6,141 nt of DNA from Clostridia bacterium. Its GTDB lineage: Bacteria > Bacillota > Clostridia > Oscillospirales > Acutalibacteraceae. Shown here in pieces: positions 1 through 5,082 of the stretch (position 1 is its first letter; each line of letters opens with the position of its first letter). Made by a program: the position numbers and the translations under genes. The stretch lies in NCBI GenBank assembly GCA_900759575.1, contig CAAEVU010000252.1, positions 1-6,141 of the forward strand, written 5' to 3'. Under the pieces are notes generated by a model. That model was given only the letters and a program-made list of their open reading frames with translations. It searched no databases and was not told the DNA's origin.

Positions 1-1289
1 CCGCTATCGGAGGTGTCGGTCACGGTGATTCCCGCTGCCGCCGCGGCTTGCCACAATGCCTCTTTGCCTTGGTTCAGACTGTCCAACTGGCTTTTGGTGG
101 CGTCCAGCTGGGCCTTGGTTTCATTCAGGGTGGTTTCAGTTTCCGCCAGTTCACTGTAGCCGGTGTCCAACTGCTCTTGGGCTTCCTCTATTTGAGCGCT
201 GCCCGCGTCAAGTTTTGCCTGGCCATCCTGGATCTGAGCGTAGCCGTCGTTGATCTGCTGACGTGCAGAGCTGATCTGGCTGTTGAAGCTGGCCCGGTTT
301 TGGTCCAGCTCCGCTTGGCCGTCGTCGATCTCCTGTTTGGCGTCCACCAGCTTTTGCTGGTTTTCGGCAAATTCGGCTTCACCGTCATCCAATTCCTGCT
401 TGGCGTCCGCCAGTTCCTGCTCGGCGTTGGCTTTTTCTTCCTCGTATTCCGCCCGGGCATCGTTCAGTTTTTCTGTGGCGTCGTCCACCAGCTCTTCATA
501 GCGAATCTGGGAACGGTCTTCTCCCAAAGGTTCCAGCGCCTGGGTGACGGAAGCCACCCGATCGTCGTATTCCTGGGAGAAAGAATCCAAGTCCACCGTG
601 TCGTTCACGGACAGGTAAAAGCAGGTGTAACAGTCCATGTCGAAGCTTTCCGGCACGGTGTACGCCATCAGGTTCAGCGTGCCGCTGCCGGCAGTGGTGC
701 TTTCCTTTTCCATAGAAAGGTAAGCAGAGCTTTTCACCGTGCCCACCACGGTGAACTCATCCACCAAACCTTCTACCGGATCGGATTCCGGGTTTTGACG
801 CAGTGTTTGACCGATCCAGTTTGTCTCGTCCCCAAAGGATTTGGTCAGCACGACCACACATTCCCCGGCTTTTTCCGGCATGCGGCCATCCACCAGGATC
901 AGTTGGTTCAAATAGTCCTCAGCGTCCGGGGACGTGTCTTGGGGAAGGCTGTGCATGCGGGTGGTATAACTGGTGTTTTCTTCCCCTTCGCCCACCAGAA
1001 CCAAGTCCGTGTCATAGGCGGGCATAACAGCGTTTACGCCATCCACTTGTTTGACGGCTTCCAAGTCGTCATCCGTTAAACCCAGGGTGGAGACCACTCG
1101 CACATCGTACATGTGGGTCTCATCGTAATAGTGGTCCGCGGAAAAGCGCATGTCTACCGGTGAGGACAAAAGCCCGGCCAAAAAACCTACGCCCAGGGCC
1201 ACAATGGCCAAAATCGCCAGAAACCTGGAAAGTGAACTGCGGATGGTACGAAAAATGGATTTTCCATATGTTCTGTTCAAAGCGCTCAC
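1..1289 (-). CDS. FtsX-family ABC transporter permease with extracellular coiled coil (partial, N-terminal 429 residues)
   Basis: The reading frame stays open to the left edge, so only the N-terminal part is present. It starts with GTG at 1289, and the ATPase stop codon overlaps this start (GTGA), which suggests translational coupling. An in-frame GTG directly before it (1292) is an alternative; GGAAGAG lies 5 to 8 bases upstream. Residues 1-22 are basic and cytoplasmic. Residues 23-41 (FLAILAIVALGVGFLAGLL) form the first membrane helix. Residues 42 to about 264 look like a MacB-type extracellular domain. Residues about 265-410 form a long coiled coil rich in E, Q, D and A, with recurring units such as DAKQELDDGEAEF and DAKQEIDDGQAEL. 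Large permeases with such an insert are common in Clostridia, next to a MacB/LolD-type ATPase, and typically export peptides or lipids or confer antimicrobial resistance. The remaining FtsX membrane helices must lie beyond the window. The substrate cannot be told. Confidence 0.9.
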   Translation of the reverse strand, partial: MSALNRTYGKSIFRTIRSSLSRFLAILAIVALGVGFLAGLLSSPVDMRFSADHYYDETHMYDVRVVSTLGLTDDDLEAVKQVDGVNAVMPAYDTDLVLVGEGEENTSYTTRMHSLPQDTSPDAEDYLNQLILVDGRMPEKAGECVVVLTKSFGDETNWIGQTLRQNPESDPVEGLVDEFTVVGTVKSSAYLSMEKESTTAGSGTLNLMAYTVPESFDMDCYTCFYLSVNDTVDLDSFSQEYDDRVASVTQALEPLGEDRSQIRYEELVDDATEKLNDARAEYEEEKANAEQELADAKQELDDGEAEFAENQQKLVDAKQEIDDGQAELDQNRASFNSQISSARQQINDGYAQIQDGQAKLDAGSAQIEEAQEQLDTGYSELAETETTLNETKAQLDATKSQLDSLNQGKEALWQAAAAAGITVTDTSDS

Positions 1290-1990
1290 CACTCGATCTC
1301 TTCCACCGGGGTGGGGTGGTCGTTTACTTCATTGGAGATGGCCTTGCCGCTTTTAATGCGGATCACCCTGTCCGCCATAGCGGTAAGGGCGCTGTTGTGG
1401 GTGATGACGATCACAGTCCGGCCGGTTTTACGGCAGGTATCCTGCAACAGCCCCAAAACAGCCTTGCCTGTGTTGTAGTCCAAAGCGCCGGTGGGCTCGT
1501 CGCACAGCAGGATCTTTGGGTTTTTGGCCAGCGCCCGGGCAATGGCCACACGTTGCTGTTCGCCGCCGGAAAGCTGGGCCGGGAAGTTTTTCAGCCGGTC
1601 TCCCAGGCCCACTTCCACCAGGGTGTCCTTGGCGTCCAGAGGATCTTTGCAAATTTCGCTTGCCAGCTCCACATTTTCCAAGGCGGTCAGATTTTGTACC
1701 AGGTTGTAGAACTGGAACACAAACCCCACGTCGTAACGGCGGTAAGTGGTCAGCTGTTTGGCGTTGTATTCGCTGATTTTCTTCCCGTCCAGGATGATTT
1801 CCCCTTCATCGCAGGTGTCCATGCCGCCCAGCATGTTCAGCACGGTGGTTTTTCCCGCGCCGGAAGGCCCAACGATCACGCAGAATTCCCCTTTATCCAC
1901 GTAAAAGCTGATGTGATCCGCGGCGGCGATGCGGTTTTCACCCATGGTATAGAATTTACACACGTTGTGGAACTCTATGAAATGTGACAT
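1286..1990 (-). CDS. ABC transporter ATP-binding protein, MacB/LolD/SalX type
   Basis: This is a complete 234-residue nucleotide-binding subunit that would power the FtsX-type permease encoded immediately downstream. All ABC motifs are intact: Walker A GPSGAGKTT (41-49), Q-loop Q93, signature LSGGEQ (140-145), Walker B ILLCDEP (160-166) with catalytic E165, D-loop GALD (168-171) and switch H198. The length and the PTGALD sequence are typical of the MacB/LolD family, whose members drive mechanotransmission or export rather than solute import. The ATG at 1990 is preceded by AGGAAG at a spacing of about 9. The stop overlaps the GTG start of the permease by four bases, so the two subunits are probably made together. 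The short acidic tail after residue 220 is not conserved in the family. The protein should act as a dimer on the cytoplasmic face of the membrane. Confidence 0.96.
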   Translation of the reverse strand: MSHFIEFHNVCKFYTMGENRIAAADHISFYVDKGEFCVIVGPSGAGKTTVLNMLGGMDTCDEGEIILDGKKISEYNAKQLTTYRRYDVGFVFQFYNLVQNLTALENVELASEICKDPLDAKDTLVEVGLGDRLKNFPAQLSGGEQQRVAIARALAKNPKILLCDEPTGALDYNTGKAVLGLLQDTCRKTGRTVIVITHNSALTAMADRVIRIKSGKAISNEVNDHPTPVEEIEW

Positions 1991-2026
1991 GTTAAAACAC
2001 TTCCTATGATTTTGCTCACTAGTCCA

Positions 2027-2063
2027 TCTATAGCATAGACAAGGTCTATGAAGCGAGTTTCAA
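2027..2063 (-). promoter_or_regulatory. Candidate promoter of the ABC transporter operon
   Basis: On the minus strand, TTGAAA (2063-2058) could be a -35 element. TATGCT (2037-2032) follows with a long 20-bp spacer. An extended -10 reading, TGCTATAGA (2035-2027), needs no good -35. Neither is a consensus arrangement. The case rests mainly on position: 37 or more bases ahead of the ATPase start and overlapping a perfect palindrome. No terminator is visible after the upstream methyltransferase gene, so read-through is also possible. Confidence 0.35.
2034..2050. promoter_or_regulatory. Perfect 17-bp palindrome, candidate operator of the ABC transporter
   Basis: The sequence CATAGAC-AAG-GTCTATG has 7-base arms that match perfectly around a 3-base centre. 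It lies 44 bp upstream of the ATPase start and overlaps the candidate promoter. The arms are too short, and there is no T-tract, so it is not a terminator. The TAGAC/GTCTA core resembles sites bound by TetR-family repressors of efflux genes. That resemblance is an inference from memory, and no regulator gene lies in the window. Confidence 0.5.
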
Positions 2064-2079
2064 CGATTTGTGAACAATT

Positions 2080-2613
2080 TTAAAGGAATTCCGAGTCGGG
2101 ATGGGCGCTTTTCGCGGCGGCCCAGTCGAAATCCCGCAGTTCGCCGGAGCAGGAGAGCACGGGAAAATCCCACTGGCGCAGCACTTCAAAGGTGCCGATG
2201 GCTACGGAATTCGCCAAATTCAGGCTGCGGAATCCGTCCAGCATGGGGATGCGCACACACTGGTCGGGATGGTCAAACAGGAGTTTTTCCGGCAGACCGG
2301 CGGATTCTTTTCCAAAGAAAAGATAGCACGGGTCGGGATAGGAAATGTCGGTATAACGGTGTTGTGCCTTTGTGGAGAAAAAGAAAAAATTCCCTTGGTT
2401 TTTCTGGAAAAACTCGGAGAGGCTATCGTATGTGGAAAGTGTCAGATAGGGCCAATAATCCAGGCCGGCATGACGAAGTTTTTTATCTTCCAATTTAAAG
2501 CCCATGGGGCCCACAAGGTGGAGGGCGGCGCCGGTAACGGCGCAGGTACGGGCAATGTTTCCCGTGTTCTGAGGGATTTCTGGTTCAACCAAAACAATGT
2601 TGAGGTTTGGCAA
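2080..2613 (-). CDS. trmL: tRNA (cytidine(34)-2'-O)-methyltransferase, SPOUT family, TrmL-like
   Basis: TrmL uses S-adenosylmethionine to methylate the 2'-hydroxyl of the wobble nucleotide (C34 or cmnm5U34) of leucine tRNAs in the cytoplasm. Residue numbers are for a 177-residue protein. The N-terminus LNIVLVEPEIPQNTGNIART (4-23) is the classic TrmL motif 1, with N16, T17 and R22. GPMGF (35-39) and the RHAGLDYW segment (47-54) are also typical. The knot-forming motifs are LFFGKESAGLP (98-108) and IPMLDGFRSLNLANSVAI (122-139). I chose the TTG at 2613 because family members begin almost directly at this motif, and AAAGG lies upstream, although rather far away at 14 bases. An in-frame ATG at 2661 would add 16 residues but has no ribosome binding site. 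The roughly 20-residue C-terminal tail beyond the E. coli length is unremarkable. Family assignment is firm; the exact tRNA substrate is inferred. Confidence 0.92.
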   Translation of the reverse strand: MPNLNIVLVEPEIPQNTGNIARTCAVTGAALHLVGPMGFKLEDKKLRHAGLDYWPYLTLSTYDSLSEFFQKNQGNFFFFSTKAQHRYTDISYPDPCYLFFGKESAGLPEKLLFDHPDQCVRIPMLDGFRSLNLANSVAIGTFEVLRQWDFPVLSCSGELRDFDWAAAKSAHPDSEFL

Positions 2614-2644
2614 ATTGTGTTCAACTACCTTTCTTTTGGAAACT

Positions 2645-2654
2645 TTCCGCGGAA
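2645..2654. repeat. 10-bp perfect palindrome in the divergent intergenic region
   Basis: TTCCGCGGAA sits between trmL and the small plus-strand gene, upstream of the AGGAGG motif at 2661. It could be an operator half-way between divergent genes. A 10-base palindrome is also easily found by chance, so the call is weak. Confidence 0.2.
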
Positions 2655-2681
2655 TAAACAAGGAGGGCGGAGGGTATGCTT

Positions 2682-2710
2682 ACCATGACGGCAATGTTAA
2701 GGCTGGTCAA
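2682..2710 (-). promoter_or_regulatory. Candidate sigma-A promoter of trmL
   Basis: On the minus strand TTGACC (2710-2705) is five of six matches to the -35 consensus. It is followed after exactly 17 bases by CATGGT (2687-2682), a poor -10 with three of six matches. Transcription would start near 2675. If the promoter is real, this leaves a leader of about 60 bases before the TTG at 2613, or about 14 bases before the ATG at 2661, too short to hold a ribosome binding site. The promoter lies inside the 5' end of the divergent transcript. Confidence 0.35.
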
Positions 2711-2741
2711 ATGTTTACTCACAGTATGGAGGTTCAAGACT

Positions 2742-2933
2742 ATGGTGAAACAGACGATGAACATGGCAAAAGGGATCGGTATGGGTGTGCTGGCCGGTGT
2801 GGCGGTAGCCGCTGTCAGCAGCAAGATGATGAACGGGGGCCACAGAAAAGCCAGCCATATGCGCAAGAGCGCCGGCAAAGCCATGCACTCCATGGGGGCG
2901 CTTATCGGCGATGTGGAGAAGATGCTCCGCTGA
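2742..2933 (+). CDS. Small YtxH-like glycine-rich membrane-anchored protein
   Basis: This is a 63-residue protein. Residues 1-10 (MVKQTMNMAK) are followed by one hydrophobic glycine/alanine-rich segment (11-27, GIGMGVLAGVAVAAVSS). A basic stretch (HRKASHMRKSAGKA) and a short amphipathic tail ending in IGDVEKMLR complete it. This layout matches small YtxH-type proteins that are common and poorly understood in Clostridia; they are thought to sit in the membrane by the N-terminal segment. The start at 2742 has an excellent GGAGG (2728-2732) nine bases upstream. An in-frame ATG at 2676, also behind a strong AGGAGG (2661-2666), would add 22 residues. The gene is divergent from trmL and is followed by terminator hairpins, so it is probably transcribed alone. 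Its function is unknown. Confidence 0.75.
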   Translation: MVKQTMNMAKGIGMGVLAGVAVAAVSSKMMNGGHRKASHMRKSAGKAMHSMGALIGDVEKMLR

Positions 2934-2948
2934 CGCCGGCAGTGGGCA

Positions 2949-2972
2949 AGCCGCACAAGCGGCTGACGTTTT
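2949..2972 (+). terminator. Weak terminator-like hairpin after the YtxH-like gene
   Basis: AGCCGC-ACAA-GCGGCT (2949-2964) forms a perfect 6-bp stem with a tetraloop. It starts 16 bases after the stop codon and is followed by GACGTTTTGTTT. The T-run does not begin directly after the stem, so this may be an inefficient terminator or an mRNA 3' stabiliser, backed up by the better hairpin at 3001. Confidence 0.4.
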
Positions 2973-3000
2973 GTTTCGACCCGCACTTCTATAGTACGGC

Positions 3001-3028
3001 GGGCGGGAAACATTCCGCCCATCTTTTT
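3001..3028 (+). terminator. Intrinsic terminator of the YtxH-like gene
   Basis: GGGCGG (3001-3006) and CCGCCC (3015-3020) form a GC-only 6-bp stem around an 8-base loop. ATC and a run of five T (3024-3028) follow. It lies 68 bases beyond the stop codon, in the correct orientation for the plus-strand gene. Confidence 0.7.
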
Positions 3029-3067
3029 CAGTCCCAGAGCGGTACGTGGATTCCTTGTGAAAAGCCA

Positions 3068-3116
3068 TAAGGGGGCCAGGGCGAAACCCAGGGCTACCGC
3101 CTTCGCCCCCTTTATA
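3068..3116. other. GC-rich inverted repeat with competing stems in the convergent intergenic region
   Basis: AAGGGGGC (3070-3077) pairs with GCCCCCTT (3106-3113) to give an 8-bp outer stem. GGGCGAA (3080-3086) can instead pair with TTCGCCC (3103-3109). The two pairings exclude each other. On the plus strand only TTTAT follows; on the minus strand there is no T-run. It is therefore not a textbook terminator. It may be a back-up terminator or a structured 3' end between the convergent genes. No known RNA family was recognised. Confidence 0.35.
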
Positions 3117-3138
3117 CATATTGTATCATGAAGCCCCC

Positions 3139-3171
3139 AAAAAGAAAACAGACAGGTGTTGCCCTGTCTGT
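3139..3171 (-). terminator. Strong intrinsic terminator of the membrane-protein gene and its operon
   Basis: Read on the minus strand, ACAGACAGG and CCTGTCTGT form a perfect 9-bp stem (3171-3163 with 3156-3148) around a 6-base loop. TTTCTTTTT (3147-3139) follows directly. It begins 29 bases after the stop of the gene ending at 3200 and should end the leftward transcription unit that starts beyond the right edge. Confidence 0.85.
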
Positions 3172-3199
3172 CGGTTATCTGTTGTGAAAAAAGCCCGGT

Positions 3200-3703
3200 T
3201 CAAGAGGTTGGGGACTTCATCCCGTAAATGGGGATCATCATCAAGTAGGGGGCGGTGAACACCGCCAAACTGAGGCACAGCTTGTGGAGCTGACCTTTTT
3301 CCAGACCACTTTTTCGGAACGAGAGGAAGCGGTTGAGCGTGTAGATGAGAACGCCGGAAAGGACAACGCCCGGTAGGGCGTACAAGGTAGCGGCAGGGAA
3401 GAAGAGGGAGTCCCCGCTCAGATTGCCTTCTATCAGCCAAATCAGCAGACCCACCAGTGCCGCGCCCAGAAAATCGCAGAGAAATCCCAGCAGCCATACG
3501 GGCAGGATGCCTCTTGCCCAAAGGCGGGCTTTGCGTTCCAAATGAAGACATTTTGCCGTCACCACCAGCACCAGGCTGTCCATGGCGAAGTTGATGGGCA
3601 AAAGCAGTAAGAACACAGGCAGGTTGGGTACCAGCAGCGGCCAAAACAGCACCAGGTACCACAGTGGGAAAAAGATATTGTAGAGCCGCACTTCCTTTTT
3701 CAT
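3200..3703 (-). CDS. Small polytopic membrane protein of unknown family
   Basis: This is a 167-residue, highly hydrophobic protein that I do not recognise. Hydrophobic stretches suggest four or five membrane helices: about 11-24 and 28-50 (perhaps separated only by a turn at PNLP), 64-90, 103-126 and 141-160. Loops are short and basic: KCLHLERKARLWAR (51-64) and NRFLSFRKSGLEKGQLHK (124-141) would face the cytoplasm. No enzymatic motif is visible. The ATG at 3703 follows AAGGAAGGG at suitable spacing. The gene lies 49 bp downstream of the metallo-hydrolase gene on the same strand and is followed by a strong terminator, so it may be the last gene of that operon. The gap also contains a 10-bp palindrome, so a separate promoter is possible. 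That it is a real gene is well supported; its role is unknown. Confidence 0.75.
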   Translation of the reverse strand: MKKEVRLYNIFFPLWYLVLFWPLLVPNLPVFLLLLPINFAMDSLVLVVTAKCLHLERKARLWARGILPVWLLGFLCDFLGAALVGLLIWLIEGNLSGDSLFFPAATLYALPGVVLSGVLIYTLNRFLSFRKSGLEKGQLHKLCLSLAVFTAPYLMMIPIYGMKSPTS

Positions 3704-3723
3704 TCCAGATCCCTTCCTTTTTG

Positions 3724-3733
3724 TGGTATACCA
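3724..3733. repeat. 10-bp perfect palindrome upstream of the membrane-protein gene
   Basis: TGGTATACCA lies in the 49-bp gap between the hydrolase and the membrane-protein gene, 21 bases ahead of the latter's start. On the minus strand it overlaps a possible extended -10 (TGGTATACC). It could be a small operator at an internal promoter. Chance occurrence is quite possible. Confidence 0.25.
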
Positions 3734-3752
3734 TAAAGAGATCCTATTGCGC

Positions 3753-5063
3753 TCAAATGGTGTCGCACAAGCAGCCCCGTTCTCCGCTGGGGCCGATGAC
3801 GCGAATGGCGCAGCCAGGAGTTTTTCCCGGTTTTTTCCCAGCGCTGATGCACTTGATCACAAGCCCAGGACCTCTTTCTTGGTCAAAGCAGTAGCTGAGC
3901 CGGTTGCAGCATCCCTGGGACGCCCGGAACCATTTGCATGCCCCGGTGTTGGTGCAGTGGCGGACAGCATCTTCCCAGTCGATGTATTCTTGGGCTACAG
4001 CGCCTCCCGCATGGTATTCCCCGTTGCTGATGAGAATGTGGGCGGCGCTCATGTCCCGAAACAAGCTGCTGTATCCGGAAGCGGTGCCGTGGTGAGGAGC
4101 TTTCAAAATAAAATAGCCGTCATAGAGCTGGTCCATAATCTCCAAAAACGTCTCCGGTGTAGTGTCGCCGGTCATCAGGATATCCTGTTCTCCCGGGCCG
4201 CTTTTCCGCAGATTGTGAAATACCACCGATGCCCCGTTGACCGCGTTGGTGTATGCGCCGGCGTTGATGGGGTTTTGCAACGTTTCCCGTACATCGTGGG
4301 CCTGAGGGACCAAGTTCAGTTCTTCCCGAAGGGATTCCAGTTCTTCCAGGATGTGGTTCAGATGTTCCAGATAAGCCCGGCGCTTTTCCGGCAGGGCTCG
4401 CCCGGAAGCGGAAAAAGCGCTGCTACATTTTGTGTACAGGGAAAGGAATTCCTCTTTGAGCCTTAGAAAGCTCTGAACACAGGCGGGCTGGAAGGGGGAA
4501 GAGAACAGTACGTTCAGCTCTTCCAACGCGGATTCCAGCTGGGGGTCAAAGGGATATTGTTCCGTTTTGGGCCACAGCACTTCATACTCCACCCCGTCAA
4601 AGTGAAAAGTATCCCCAGCGCCCAAGGTAAAGATCCTGTCTTGCCCCAGTCGTTCGCCCAACGTGCGAAATGCACGTACACACCAGGTGTTCACCTGGAA
4701 AGAATCGCTTTGGGGTTGGGCAAACAGGTACGCGAACAGCGCGAATTCCAGCAGAGAAGGGTTCCCACGGCTGTCCAGGGGGGAGCGGGGCAGAAAGACC
4801 CGACTGAAATACCCTTCCCGACTTTCCAGAATTTTTTGAAATCCGGAGAGATGGTCCCGGTGATAATGGGTCAGAAGGAAAACCCGGTCCATGGCAGGCT
4901 CGTACAGGGAAGCGATGGTTTCCACCCAGGCGTCCAGAGGGGTGTCGCCTTCCCGGAGCTTTTGGCTGACACTGCCGCAATCCACCATGAGGATGCTCCG
5001 GTCCTTGCCGCCCAGCACCACACACTCGCCATATTCCATGTTGAGCAGTTCCAGCCATTTCAC
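3753..5063 (-). CDS. ComEC/Rec2-like metallo-beta-lactamase-fold hydrolase, stand-alone, with helical insertion
   Basis: This is a 436-residue soluble protein with the metallo-beta-lactamase fold as in the C-terminal domain of ComEC/Rec2. Visible motifs in order: YGECVVLGG and LMVDCG (11-30), the metal-binding THYHRDH (65-71; H66, H68, D70, H71), the bridging aspartate in MTGDTT (297-302, D300) and KAPHHGTASGYSS (321-333). NGASVVFHN (276-284) corresponds to the N-x-x-S-x-V strand of ComEC-like domains. Metal-dependent hydrolysis, possibly of phosphodiesters or nucleic acids, is therefore expected, but the substrate is unknown. No membrane segment or signal peptide is present, so it is not a competence channel. 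Residues about 170-262 form a helical insertion with a coiled-coil stretch, and the C-terminus is cysteine-rich. Translation starts with GTG at 5063, behind AAAGGAG at a spacing of 9, 19 bp after the MORN gene, so the two are almost certainly co-transcribed. Confidence 0.9.
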   Translation of the reverse strand: MKWLELLNMEYGECVVLGGKDRSILMVDCGSVSQKLREGDTPLDAWVETIASLYEPAMDRVFLLTHYHRDHLSGFQKILESREGYFSRVFLPRSPLDSRGNPSLLEFALFAYLFAQPQSDSFQVNTWCVRAFRTLGERLGQDRIFTLGAGDTFHFDGVEYEVLWPKTEQYPFDPQLESALEELNVLFSSPFQPACVQSFLRLKEEFLSLYTKCSSAFSASGRALPEKRRAYLEHLNHILEELESLREELNLVPQAHDVRETLQNPINAGAYTNAVNGASVVFHNLRKSGPGEQDILMTGDTTPETFLEIMDQLYDGYFILKAPHHGTASGYSSLFRDMSAAHILISNGEYHAGGAVAQEYIDWEDAVRHCTNTGACKWFRASQGCCNRLSYCFDQERGPGLVIKCISAGKKPGKTPGCAIRVIGPSGERGCLCDTI

Positions 5064-5082
5064 GAGCCTTTACTCCTTTCCG

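Noticed and set aside
48..1079. Plus-strand open frame of 343 codons
   Set aside because: It is antisense to the FtsX-type permease, whose motifs, overlap with the ATPase gene and coiled-coil pattern are clear. The plus-strand product has biased composition (F, V, Q, L, G) without any domain.
1160..1987. Plus-strand open frame of 275 codons
   Set aside because: It is antisense to the ABC ATPase, which has all catalytic motifs. The plus-strand frame has no recognisable domain.
2101..2688. Plus-strand open frame of 195 codons
   Set aside because: It is antisense to trmL, which matches its family across the whole length.
2597..3070. Plus-strand frame of 157 codons overlapping the YtxH-like gene
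   Set aside because: It starts within the 5' end of trmL, runs through the 3001-3020 terminator stem and has a random polar composition. The YtxH-like frame has the better ribosome binding site and a sensible protein.
3126..3734. Minus-strand frame of 202 codons over the membrane-protein gene
   Set aside because: It is an alternative frame of the same region, runs through the strong terminator and lacks membrane segments. The 167-residue frame has a good ribosome binding site and regular helices.
3723..4466. Plus-strand frame of 247 codons
   Set aside because: It is antisense to the hydrolase, which carries the intact metal-binding motifs H66, H68, D70, H71, D300 and H324.
3753..5063. Competence DNA channel ComEC
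   Set aside because: Only the metallo-beta-lactamase-like domain is present. There are no membrane helices or OB-fold region, so the protein cannot be the transport channel.
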